Assembly (NCBI RefSeq): GCF_001038505.1 | Contig: NZ_LDPY01000002.1 | Span: 377,717 to 441,716 of the forward strand | Length of the DNA stretch: 64,000 bases | Origin: Puniceibacterium sp. IMCC21224 | Lineage (GTDB): Bacteria > Pseudomonadota > Alphaproteobacteria > Rhodobacterales > Rhodobacteraceae | Direction of reading: 5' to 3' | In this document: positions 52,846-61,187 of the stretch, piece after piece | Layout of the letters: the number at the start of each line of letters is the position of its first letter | Numbering within the stretch: position 1 is the stretch's first letter | Program-made: the position numbers and the translations under genes | The notes under the pieces: generated by a model | Database searches by the model: none | What the model saw: only the letters and a program-made list of their open reading frames with translations | Told to the model about the DNA's origin: nothing

Positions 52846-53697
52846 TCAGCTTTCTTTGGCGACGGTGTTTCTCAGGGTGCCGATGCCTTGAATAGTCACC
52901 TCGACCACGTCCCCAGGTTTCAGGAACACCGGCGGATCGCGGCGTGATCCGACGCCCGCTGGTGTGCCGGTGGCGATCATGTCACCGGGGTTCAGCGGCA
53001 TCCAATTGGTGATGTATTCGATCATTTCGGCAACGGGCCAGATCATGTCGGCGGTGTTGGCCCTTTGCATCGTCGTGCCATTCACCGTCAGTTCCAGATC
53101 CAGCGCCTGCGGATCGCCCAGCTCGTTCGCCGTCACGATCCACGGGCCGACCGGACCGGTGCCGACAAAGTTCTTGCCCGCCGTCACCTGGCTGGAGTGG
53201 CGCTGCCAGTCGCGCACGCTGCCTTCGTTCATGCATGTGTAGCCATAGACCAGCGGCAGCGCGTCGGCGGCCTGCACGTTGCGCCCGGTGGGTTTGCCGA
53301 TGATGGCGACCATCTCCGCCTCGAAATCCAGCTTGTCCGAGATTTTCGGGATCAGCATCGGCGCATCGTGGCCGATCAGCGTGTCGGCCCAGCGGGCGAA
53401 CAGCATCGGCTTGTCGTTCGGATCGCGCACGCCTTCGGCCTTGTGGGCCTGATAGTTCAGACCGATGCAGACGATCTTGCCGGGGTTCGGAACCACTGGC
53501 AACAGCGTCAGATCGGCCAGCGCATGATCGGGCGCATCGTCGCCGATGGCTGCCAGAGCCGCCTGTTCCGACCCATCAGTCATAAAGTCGACGATGTCGC
53601 GGTACGGCGGCAGGCGGGTCGAGAGGTCATAGACCCCTTCGCCCCGCACCAGACCGTAGCGGGCCGCCCCGTCCACGGCAAAGCTGACCAGCTTCAT
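52846..53697 (-). CDS. Fumarylacetoacetate hydrolase family protein
   Basis: 283 residues. FAH fold: PGKIVCIGLNYQAHKAEG, metal-binding Glu/Asp in DFEAEMVAIIG, YTCMNEGSVRDWQ, VGPWIVTANELGDPQALDLELTVNG, and GDMIATGTPAGVGS. Family members hydrolyse or hydrate 2-oxo-dienoate ring-cleavage products (for example HpaG, MhpD-like steps). Overlaps the upstream amidohydrolase gene by 4 bp, so both probably handle consecutive intermediates. Confidence 0.9.
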   Translation of the reverse strand: MKLVSFAVDGAARYGLVRGEGVYDLSTRLPPYRDIVDFMTDGSEQAALAAIGDDAPDHALADLTLLPVVPNPGKIVCIGLNYQAHKAEGVRDPNDKPMLFARWADTLIGHDAPMLIPKISDKLDFEAEMVAIIGKPTGRNVQAADALPLVYGYTCMNEGSVRDWQRHSSQVTAGKNFVGTGPVGPWIVTANELGDPQALDLELTVNGTTMQRANTADMIWPVAEMIEYITNWMPLNPGDMIATGTPAGVGSRRDPPVFLKPGDVVEVTIQGIGTLRNTVAKES

Positions 53698-54566
53698 TCC
53701 GCCGCAACCTTTGCGTCGGCCAGACAGGGGTACAGCTTTTGCGCCGTGCCGGCGAAAATCTGTCGTTGCACCGCCTCGGGCAGAAAGCTCATCTGCTGCC
53801 GCGCCACGTCCAGATTGTCCATCAGTTCACCATCCGACGAAGGGTAGTTCGACCCCCAGGCCAGACGTTCGGCGCCGAAGGTTTCCACCAGCTTGGTGAA
53901 CAGCGATGTCGGATCGGCACTGCCCTTGACGGCCAGATCGGTCGTGCGCGGGGTGATCTTCATGTAGATGTTGTCGAAGGCCGACATCGCCCACAGCGAC
54001 ACAGCGCTGTTGTAAGGCGGGCCGTCCTCGACCACCGGGCGCGACAGGTGGTCGAGGATGATGTTCACCTTGGGGAACCGTTTGGCCAGACCGGCGATCT
54101 GCGCCAGACCGACAGGTCCGGTCTGAATGCAGATCGACAACCCCTCTTGCCCCGCCAGATCCCAGGCCGGAAAGCTGGCCGGATCGTCCAGATCGCTGGT
54201 GTCGAACGCCTTGGTCGAACCGCCGGTGAACAGCCGCAGCCCGGTCAGGCCACGCTTCATCCACGCCTTGATCTGCTGTGTGGCATCCGGTGCCTTGAGG
54301 TCGACCGACCCCACCGCCGTCAGCCGGTCGGGATGTTGCAGAACCGAGTCGCAGACATAGGAATTGTCATAGCCGTAGCAGGTCGAACTGTGGACGATCG
54401 CCGCCTTGCCGACGCCCGCCGCGTTCATCGCGTCCAGCAGTCCCTGCACCTCCAACGGGCGCTCCTTGGACCAGTCCGACTGTTTGCCGAACAGCGGCGA
54501 CGGCGGGTATTTTGTCTGATCGCCCGAGATGATGTGCGGGTGAATGTCTATGTATTTTGTCACCAT
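53694..54566 (-). CDS. COG3618 (LigI-like) TIM-barrel amidohydrolase
   Basis: 290 residues, paralogue of the enzyme at 43327: HPHII, AAIVHSSTCYGYDNSYV, GLRLFTGGSTKAFD, IILDHLSRPVV and LAWGSNYPSSDG (again Asn at the usual Asp position). Between a Pht5-like gene and a FAH gene, which ties this hydrolase family to the same pathway. Possible lactonase. Confidence 0.82.
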   Translation of the reverse strand: MVTKYIDIHPHIISGDQTKYPPSPLFGKQSDWSKERPLEVQGLLDAMNAAGVGKAAIVHSSTCYGYDNSYVCDSVLQHPDRLTAVGSVDLKAPDATQQIKAWMKRGLTGLRLFTGGSTKAFDTSDLDDPASFPAWDLAGQEGLSICIQTGPVGLAQIAGLAKRFPKVNIILDHLSRPVVEDGPPYNSAVSLWAMSAFDNIYMKITPRTTDLAVKGSADPTSLFTKLVETFGAERLAWGSNYPSSDGELMDNLDVARQQMSFLPEAVQRQIFAGTAQKLYPCLADAKVAAE

Positions 54567-54581
54567 GTCAGCGACCCCCTT

Positions 54582-55556
54582 TTATTGCTGTTTGTCCGGA
54601 TCGAAAAAGATTTCGTCGATCTCCATCAGGCGTGGCGTCATGCCCTGTTTGAAGGCAGCAGCCCTGAGCGCGTTGACTGTCGGCAGGTTGGCCTCCAGAC
54701 CGTAGGGCAGCGGGTCGCCGACGAATTTGGCGAGCTTGCGATACTTCTCGTCGTCCTTGGTGTCGCCGATGCCCTTTTCCCAGTCTGCCATCCAGTCGTC
54801 CTTGGCCTTCTGGAAGGCGTCGCAGATCGACTTGGCCACCCAAGGGTGTTTGGCCAGCACGTCGTCTTTGACAACAACAGTGCCGTGCATCGGGTAAACG
54901 CCGGTCGCCTGAAACGACGCCTTTTCGCGCTCGGCCGCGTCGGGGATCAGTTTCGGCCAGTCATTCTTGACCGTTTTCCAGCCGCCGGTGGGTGAGCCGG
55001 TGCGGCCCACACCCGAATTGCCCGAAGAGCCTGCGACAATCTCACCGTCCAGCATCATGTCATAAAGTGACCGGCCCTCGGGCGCGTGGACCACGTTGGG
55101 CGGCAGTTTCAGCGCGGTCACGTGTTCCTCGTCATCGACGACCCAGGTAATTTTCGAGGTGTCGACGCCGAATTCCTCTTCGAGGATCTGCCGGTTCCAG
55201 ACGCAGGTGGTCACCGAATAGGCCCGGATGCCGACCTTCTTGCCCTCAAGGTCTTTGGGTCCGCTGATACCTGCGTCAGGCAATTTCACCATGGTGCCGT
55301 GGTGAAAGGTGCGCATCACAAAGATCGGCAGCGCAATGAAGGGCGAACCGTAGGCGCGCGCGATGATATAGGTTGTCGGCGCCAGTTCGCAGACGTCGAA
55401 TTCGACATCCCGCACCATGCGGCGGAATGCGCCGATCTGCGGCACTACCTTGATGAAATTCGCCTCCACCCCGTCGATCGGAATCTCGCCGCTGATCAGT
55501 TTGGCTGTATGCGGATATTCCGCGATGGATATGTCGAGTGTTACCTTTTCGGACAC
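54582..55556 (-). CDS. 4,5-dihydroxyphthalate decarboxylase (Pht5)-like protein, subtype A
   Basis: 324 residues from GTG 55556; GAAGGAGAAG about 8-12 bases upstream. No signal peptide (MSEKVTLDISIAEYPHTAKL). FRRMVRDVEFDVCELAPTTYIIARAYG and GPKDLEGKKVGIRAYSVTTCVWNRQ are almost those of the protein at 48185, and DPLPYGLEANLPTVNAL is the shared C-terminal motif. Same length, so a duplication. Leads a three-gene operon with amidohydrolase and FAH. Confidence 0.75.
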   Translation of the reverse strand: MSEKVTLDISIAEYPHTAKLISGEIPIDGVEANFIKVVPQIGAFRRMVRDVEFDVCELAPTTYIIARAYGSPFIALPIFVMRTFHHGTMVKLPDAGISGPKDLEGKKVGIRAYSVTTCVWNRQILEEEFGVDTSKITWVVDDEEHVTALKLPPNVVHAPEGRSLYDMMLDGEIVAGSSGNSGVGRTGSPTGGWKTVKNDWPKLIPDAAEREKASFQATGVYPMHGTVVVKDDVLAKHPWVAKSICDAFQKAKDDWMADWEKGIGDTKDDEKYRKLAKFVGDPLPYGLEANLPTVNALRAAAFKQGMTPRLMEIDEIFFDPDKQQ

Positions 55557-55711
55557 GCCGCATCTTCTCCTTCTTGCCGCACCATGCCTCGCAATTGCGC
55601 GGTTGGTTGCGGAACTATTTCGTTGTTGAACCTTGACTGAAACCGCGCCCTGTCAGCCAATCAGAAATCGGACGGGGGGCATCGGGATATTGCATTGCGC
55701 CAGTCCGGGCG

Positions 55712-56275
55712 TCAGTCGAGCGCCTGAGACAGCTCTTGCAGTGCTGTCACAACTTCGTCTTTCTGCTCGGAAAAGGCGGTTGCCGGATCGGCAAGTCGGC
55801 CTGCTTCGGTATAGGCTGCTTCTTTTAGCGGCAGGGCCGGACGTGTGGCGACGGGGTTCAGGTGAATCCCCTGCATCACCTGCACCAGTTGATCCGCCGC
55901 CTTGCCACCACCGCGCGACCCGTAGGTCACGATCACGGCGGGCTTGTCCGCCCATTCGTGGTACAGATGATCCAGCGCGTTTTTCAACGACGCCGGATAA
56001 CCCCAGTTGTATTGCGGTAGCAGAAAGACAAAGCCTGCGGCCTCCTGGACCTTGCGGCTCCAGGCACGACTGTGGTCATTTTGATAGCTGTCCATCGCCG
56101 GATACTGCTTGGGCTGGAGCGGTTCGTCATCCATCGGAAGATGCCAGTCGCGCAGGTCCACAAGGTCGATGTCCAGCGTGGGCACCCCCGCAGCCTGATC
56201 TACGATCCACCCGGCGATCTGGTCGCCGATGCGCGAGGCGCGGACGCTGGAAATAACAAGCTGGATCTTGTGCAT
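55712..56275 (-). CDS. NADPH-dependent FMN reductase family protein
   Basis: 187 residues from ATG 56275, nine bases after AAGGA; ATG 56284 is only one base from that site. Flavodoxin-like fold: VISSVRASRIGDQIAGW phosphate loop, LPQYNWGYPASLKNALDHLYHEW, and VTYGSRGGGKAADQL. Supplies reduced FMN or reduces quinones. The two-component monooxygenase it could serve is not in the window. Confidence 0.85.
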   Translation of the reverse strand: MHKIQLVISSVRASRIGDQIAGWIVDQAAGVPTLDIDLVDLRDWHLPMDDEPLQPKQYPAMDSYQNDHSRAWSRKVQEAAGFVFLLPQYNWGYPASLKNALDHLYHEWADKPAVIVTYGSRGGGKAADQLVQVMQGIHLNPVATRPALPLKEAAYTEAGRLADPATAFSEQKDEVVTALQELSQALD

Positions 56276-56344
56276 AGGGGGCATTCCTTTTGACAGCCCG
56301 CAACCGGGTCTGCGATGGTATGAAGCGGGCCCGTCAGTCAGCGG

Positions 56345-57322
56345 TCACTTGCTGTCCGCCACCCAGCGCGCCAGATCGCCATCCGTGCTCAGCGGGACGC
56401 CGGTGAACAGCGTTGCCTCTTCGCGCCAGCGCTGCGACGCGGGACCGCCCCAGGGTACTACCATGTGTTTGTCGGCATTCGACCAGACCTTTGGCGGTTC
56501 GTCCGGATCCATGATCTGCATCGGCGGCAGGATCAGTTCGATCCGGTGGCCATCGGGATCGCGGAAATAAACAAAGGCGCTGTTGCCGGGGCCATGGCGG
56601 CCCGGCCCACGTTCGACCTCGTTGCCGATGCCCATTTCGCCGGCGATGTCGCAGGCGCGGAACATGGATTGCAGATCGGGCGTGATGAACGCAAAGTGGT
56701 GAAGGCGCGGGCCGGCCGCCATCGACAGCACGATGTCATGCGGATTGTTCTTGCGGTGCAGGAACATGCCGACGCGGCGCCCGGTGTCGCCCTGTTCGAT
56801 CACCTCGGCGGCGCGAAAGCCCATGTTCAGGAAGGTGGCGCCGGTTGCTTCGACATCCGGCACGATCACCTGACAATGGTCCAGCCGCAGCGCGCCGCCA
56901 CCTTTGCGCGCGCTGTACTCGGTCAGCAGGCGCGGAAGGCGGTCCATCCGCGCCGTCAGTTCAATCAGGATGCCCGACGGCAGGGTTACACCCAGAATAC
57001 GCCCCTGCCCCGGTCTGTCACGCCAGACGGTCGCGATGTCCAGCCCGGCGAAATAGGCTTCGGCGGCGTCCAGATCCGAGTCCTCCAAAACGCGAAAGCC
57101 GACCACATCGCAGCTTGGCTCGTCACCTTGGGTCAGGATCAGGCTGTGGTGGCTGGTCTCTTCGACCGCACGCAAACAGGCGGTGCCACCGTCGCGATGA
57201 CTCAGGATCAGACCGGCAAGCCGCTGGTAGAACTCCAGCGATGCCTCCAGATCGCGAACCTGCAAGGCGATGTGGCTGAGTCGGGTGATCCGGAACGGCG
57301 GCGAAACGTAGGTGTCGATCAT
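56345..57322 (-). CDS. Extradiol ring-cleavage dioxygenase (VOC superfamily, HpaD-like)
   Basis: 325 residues, two vicinal-oxygen-chelate modules. The C-terminal module has the Fe(II) ligands of type I extradiol dioxygenases: His in LDHCQVIV, His in LHHFAF, Glu in GHRIELI, with the RHGPGNSAFVYFRDPDGH stretch characteristic of 3,4-dihydroxyphenylacetate 2,3-dioxygenase relatives. It would open a catechol ring next to the hydroxyls. It begins three bases after the stop of a Pht5-like gene, so decarboxylation and ring cleavage appear to be coupled. Confidence 0.87.
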   Translation of the reverse strand: MIDTYVSPPFRITRLSHIALQVRDLEASLEFYQRLAGLILSHRDGGTACLRAVEETSHHSLILTQGDEPSCDVVGFRVLEDSDLDAAEAYFAGLDIATVWRDRPGQGRILGVTLPSGILIELTARMDRLPRLLTEYSARKGGGALRLDHCQVIVPDVEATGATFLNMGFRAAEVIEQGDTGRRVGMFLHRKNNPHDIVLSMAAGPRLHHFAFITPDLQSMFRACDIAGEMGIGNEVERGPGRHGPGNSAFVYFRDPDGHRIELILPPMQIMDPDEPPKVWSNADKHMVVPWGGPASQRWREEATLFTGVPLSTDGDLARWVADSK

Positions 57323-57325
57323 GCC

Positions 57326-58210
57326 TCAGGCCAACCCGATCGTGGCATCGCTGAACAACTCTTCGACCGTCACATCCCTGGCCAGAAGATGCTGCTGGCG
57401 GCAATATTTGATCGCCAGTGCCAGCCCGGGGCGCAATGCCTCGAACCCGTAGGGACGCATGTCGATCTCGGGCGAAAGGTTTGCTCGCGCCTTGCTTTCC
57501 TTGAGCAGGCGGAACCATTCGGCGGCAATTTCGGGGCGGTCGCGGGCAAGGTCGGCGCGCATCACCGCCATATGGTTCATCGAGATTGCGCCAGTGTCGC
57601 GATACCAATCCTGCGCCGCCGCCTTTGGGTCGGGAATGACAGAGCGCAGGCGCGGGTCGTCGGGCATGTCGACCCCCAGAAGCGCCGCATCCAGTTCCCC
57701 GTCCAGCAGCATGGTGTCCAGCTTCTTGTCCTCGGCGGCGATCACCACGTTGGACGGATTGACGTAGCTGGCCACATGGGCGTCCTCGAAGGTGATCCAT
57801 TCGACCTCGTCCAGATCGGCACCGAACTGGTTTTGCAGGATGCCGCGCACCCACATGCCCGTGGTCTGGGTATAGGCGCGCACGCCGATCCGCTTGCCCG
57901 CAAGATCGCCTGGGCGCACTTCGCCCAGGTCGGTGTTGTAGACGATGCACTGATGCTGGAACCGCCCCGACAGGGTGGCGGGCAGGAGTACCAGCGGCAC
58001 ACCGGCTTCACGCGCCTGAAGAAAGGTGACGATGGCCAGTTCGCCCGCGTCATAGCGCATCTCGCGCACCATCGGTTTGAACCCCTTGTTGGCACGGGGA
58101 AGCGGCGCAAACGCGAATTCGATCAGGTCCGACGCGATCTCGCCCTTTTTAAGGGCGGAGGTGACCGCATAGTCGGCAAGAAGGGTCTGTAGAACGATTT
58201 TCTGTGTCAT
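57326..58210 (-). CDS. 4,5-dihydroxyphthalate decarboxylase (Pht5)-like protein, subtype B
   Basis: 294 residues from ATG 58210; the frame upstream to 58807 has no coding character. No signal peptide. FKPMVREMRYDAGELAIVTFLQAREAG, GRFQHQCIVYN, LAGKRIGVRAYTQTTGMWVRGILQNQFG and MPDDPRLRSVIPDP define a subtype shared with 62947. First gene of a dioxygenase-containing transcript; the best candidate to make the catechol substrate. Confidence 0.76.
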   Translation of the reverse strand: MTQKIVLQTLLADYAVTSALKKGEIASDLIEFAFAPLPRANKGFKPMVREMRYDAGELAIVTFLQAREAGVPLVLLPATLSGRFQHQCIVYNTDLGEVRPGDLAGKRIGVRAYTQTTGMWVRGILQNQFGADLDEVEWITFEDAHVASYVNPSNVVIAAEDKKLDTMLLDGELDAALLGVDMPDDPRLRSVIPDPKAAAQDWYRDTGAISMNHMAVMRADLARDRPEIAAEWFRLLKESKARANLSPEIDMRPYGFEALRPGLALAIKYCRQQHLLARDVTVEELFSDATIGLA

Positions 58211-58758
58211 GTGAATCCTTCCCGTCCGGTCGTACGGGTTCCTAGGGGTGGCCGTAGTTTGGCCTTGAGGCAATGGTGCGCCAGAAGCGCAGCCGTCCGC
58301 CAATCGGAAGCAGGCGCCTGGCGATAAGTTCCTTGGGTCGCGGGGCATAAGTTTCCTGATCCTGCCTGATGGTACAGGCGTATCTGTCCGCGATCTGTTC
58401 AGGCGCCGGGTCGTTCCGGTTGTCGGCTCGGTTGCATCCAAGAAATCAATGTCTTTTGCACCCCAGAATGCCGTAGCTTGGTCCCCACGGCACCCCGAAA
58501 GATAGGAGTATTTCGACGATCTCGACCTCGCCCTACGCTCGGCATACCTGTTGTCGTCTGGATCACACGCAAAAAGTGTGGCAAAAAAATTATGGCTTTG
58601 GGAAGGATCGAATTTGCCAGAATCGCCCATAGAGTCGAGGTTCAGCACCAGCGGAGGAGGAGCCTCGCTAGATTTCTGAAGAACCGGAAACGGCGCTCGG
58701 AGGAGGCAGTCTTGACAGGCTGTTGAGCGGATCGTTTTCCGTCTGGGAGGAAACCGGA
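58211..58758. promoter_or_regulatory. Divergent control region upstream of tandem-HTH LysR gene
   Basis: 548 bases, the longest non-coding gap of the island, between the leftward Pht5-like/dioxygenase genes and the LysR gene. LysR regulators usually bind such a divergent gap, so this is where operators are expected; I could not single out one dyad. GGGAGG precedes the LysR ATG. Confidence 0.4.
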
Positions 58759-60021
58759 ATGACCAATTGCCCCGAGATACCCAATATCCGCCATCTGCGG
58801 ATGACACAGGTCATCGGACGCCTTGGCGGCCTGAGTAGTGCCGCGCGCTATCTGAACACCTCGCAGCCTGCCGTGACCCAGGCGATTGCGAATCTTGAAC
58901 TGCTGATCGGCACGCCGATCTTTGATCGTTGCACCACCGGCACCTATGCCACGGAAGCTGGCGCTATCTTTTTGCGCCGAGTGGACCGGTTCTTTGAGAT
59001 CCTCGAAACCGGCATTCACGACGTGATCGGCGGGACCGAGGCGCAAAAGGGCCGCCCGCTGCCGCAGATCGAACGGATTGTCACCGGAACGCAGCTGCGT
59101 TCGCTTCTGGTGACTGCCGATCCCGCGACTGTTGCTGCGGCGGCGGCGCAGATGGATGTCTCGCCCGCCTCGCTCTATCGCTCTGCCCGCACGCTGGAAC
59201 GGTCGCTTGGTCAGTCGCTGTTTGACCGTTCGGCCAACGGCCCGGTATTCAATCAACAGGGCGAGACGCTGGCCCGGCAGGTGCGCCGTGCGGTACGCGA
59301 GATCGAATTCGGTCTGGCCGAAGTGACAATTGCCCTGGGTTGCTCCAATGTCGAGATTGTCGTTGGTGCCTTGCCGATGTCCGGGGCCTTTGAGCTGGCC
59401 AACGCCATCACCGCGTTCAACAAAGAGCATTCGACAGTCCGCATCAAGATCGTGACCGGCAGCTATCATGCGTTGCTGGACGACCTGCTGAACTGCCGGG
59501 TCGACATGATCTTTGGGTTGCTGCAAAAACCCGACTGGGTCGATGAGATCGAAGAAGAGCCGCTGTTCAACGATTCCTATTGCGTTGTCACCCGGCCCGG
59601 CCATCCGCTCGGGCGGTTGCGGTCGGTGACTGCGGCGGCTCTGCTGGACTATGACTGGATCGTACCGGCCGAAGGGACGCCGCGGCGCGGACATATCGAC
59701 AGCCTGTTCTGCGGCCTGAACAAACAGCCCCGGCGCAATATCGAATCGAATTCGGTGACCTATGCGCGCGCGTTGCTGCTGGGCAGCGACATGATCACGT
59801 TGATGTCGCGCAGCGAAGCGCAGCTTGATGCCAGCCTCGGCGCGGTGCAATGCCTGCCCTGCCCGAACCTTGACACGATCACGCGCAAGGGGCTGACCAC
59901 GCGCAGCGACTGGTTGCCGACAGAAGTCCACGACAAGTTTCTTGACTGCCTGCGCGCCACCACCGCCAGCGCCGAACATTATGGCCCAGTCGCCCCCAAA
60001 GTGGTGGCATTGGCATCCTGA
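58759..60021 (+). CDS. LysR-type regulator with two tandem HTH domains
   Basis: 420 residues from ATG 58759 (GGGAGGAAACC upstream), about 120 longer than usual LysR proteins. A first HTH_1 domain covers about residues 11-70 (GGLSSAARYLNTSQPAVTQA). A second HTH_1 domain lies at about 108-170 (AAAAAQMDVSPASLYRSAR, then LGQSLFDRS). The effector-binding domain begins near 190 (VEIVVGALPMSGAFELANA). It lies between divergent arms of the catabolic island and probably senses a pathway intermediate. Confidence 0.88.
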   Translation: MTNCPEIPNIRHLRMTQVIGRLGGLSSAARYLNTSQPAVTQAIANLELLIGTPIFDRCTTGTYATEAGAIFLRRVDRFFEILETGIHDVIGGTEAQKGRPLPQIERIVTGTQLRSLLVTADPATVAAAAAQMDVSPASLYRSARTLERSLGQSLFDRSANGPVFNQQGETLARQVRRAVREIEFGLAEVTIALGCSNVEIVVGALPMSGAFELANAITAFNKEHSTVRIKIVTGSYHALLDDLLNCRVDMIFGLLQKPDWVDEIEEEPLFNDSYCVVTRPGHPLGRLRSVTAAALLDYDWIVPAEGTPRRGHIDSLFCGLNKQPRRNIESNSVTYARALLLGSDMITLMSRSEAQLDASLGAVQCLPCPNLDTITRKGLTTRSDWLPTEVHDKFLDCLRATTASAEHYGPVAPKVVALAS

Positions 60022-60153
60022 TACTCGGCGCGGACGCGGAGCCGCAAATCTATGACCTTTGGCAGCTATCTGATTTTCTCTCAACGTGTGACGACCTTAG
60101 GCTAACGCCAACGGCCGCCCGGCCACGCATACGCCAGACAAGGAAACGACCGA

Positions 60154-61179
60154 ATGATCATCGACTGCCACGGCCATTTCACCACTGCCCCGAAAGAATT
60201 GCGCAAATATCGCGATGCCCAGGTTGCGTCATACGAGGCGGGGCAAACGGATGGCTTTGCGGACCTGCGCGACTTTTCCGATGAGGAATTGTTCAAGGAT
60301 CTTCAGGGCGAACAGATGAAGCTGCAGGCACAGCGCGGGATCGACATGGCGCTGTTTTCGCCGATTGCCGGGCTGATGGGCCACCATCTGGGCAACGAGG
60401 CGATGAGCCGCCACTGGACCACCACCTGCAACAACCTGATCGACCGCGTCGCCCGCGCCTTTCCGAAAAACTTTGCCCCCGTCTGCCAGTTGCCGCAATC
60501 GCCCGGCGTCCGCCCCGATAACTGTATCGAGGAACTGGAACGCTGCGTGCTGGAAATGGGCTTTGTCGGTTGCAACCTGAACCCCGATCCGGCGGGCGGC
60601 TACTGGACCGATCCGCCGCTGACCGATGAATGGTGGTATCCGCTCTACGAACGGATCGAAGCGCTGGACGTGCCCGCGATGATCCACGTCTCGGGCTCGT
60701 GCAACCCCAACTTCCACCACACCGGGGCACATTACATCAACGGCGACACGACCGCCTTCATGCAATTGTTGCAGTCGGACCTGTTCGCGACCTTCCCCAA
60801 CCTGCGGTTTATCATCCCGCATGGTGGCGGCGCCGTGCCCTATCACTGGGGCCGCTATCGCGGTCTGGCACAGGACATGGGCCGCCCGCCGCTGTCGGAA
60901 CTGCTGCTCAAGAACGTGTATTTCGACACCTGCGTCTATCACCAGCCCGGCGTGAACCTGCTGTCCGAGGTGATCCCGGTGGAAAACATCCTGTTCGGGT
61001 CGGAAATGGTCGGCGCGGTGCGCGGCATTGATCCCGAGACGGGTCACTATTTTGATGATACCAAACGCTACGTGGACGGGCTGGGCCTGAGCGCGGAAGA
61101 CCAGCTCAAGATTTTCGAAGGCAATGCCCGGCGGGTGTTTCCGCGCCTCGATGCGCGTCTCAAGGCAATGGCAAACTGA
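60154..61179 (+). CDS. ligJ: 4-oxalomesaconate hydratase-type amidohydrolase (LigJ-like)
   Basis: 341 residues, length as in LigJ. The start MIIDCHGHFTTAP (HxH at 6-8), GFVGCNLNPDPAGG, IPHGGGAVPYHWGR and LFGSEMVGAVRG are diagnostic of the LigJ branch of the ACMSD superfamily, where Glu replaces the usual Asp in the last motif. LigJ hydrates 4-oxalomesaconate to 4-carboxy-4-hydroxy-2-oxoadipate in protocatechuate/gallate 4,5-cleavage. Here it would act after extradiol cleavage and before the HpcH-type aldolase. First of a three-gene rightward set. Confidence 0.85.
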   Translation: MIIDCHGHFTTAPKELRKYRDAQVASYEAGQTDGFADLRDFSDEELFKDLQGEQMKLQAQRGIDMALFSPIAGLMGHHLGNEAMSRHWTTTCNNLIDRVARAFPKNFAPVCQLPQSPGVRPDNCIEELERCVLEMGFVGCNLNPDPAGGYWTDPPLTDEWWYPLYERIEALDVPAMIHVSGSCNPNFHHTGAHYINGDTTAFMQLLQSDLFATFPNLRFIIPHGGGAVPYHWGRYRGLAQDMGRPPLSELLLKNVYFDTCVYHQPGVNLLSEVIPVENILFGSEMVGAVRGIDPETGHYFDDTKRYVDGLGLSAEDQLKIFEGNARRVFPRLDARLKAMAN

Positions 61180-61187
61180 GAGAACCG

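Noticed and set aside
53739..54995. 418-aa plus-strand open frame
   Set aside because: Covers two minus-strand genes with clear catalytic motifs; composition indicates a shadow frame.
56465..58192. 575-aa plus-strand open frame
   Set aside because: Shadow of the dioxygenase and Pht5-like genes on the other strand, which have clear motifs.
58642..60084. 480-aa minus-strand open frame opposite the LysR gene
   Set aside because: Shadow; the LysR frame has two recognisable HTH domains and a good ribosome-binding site.
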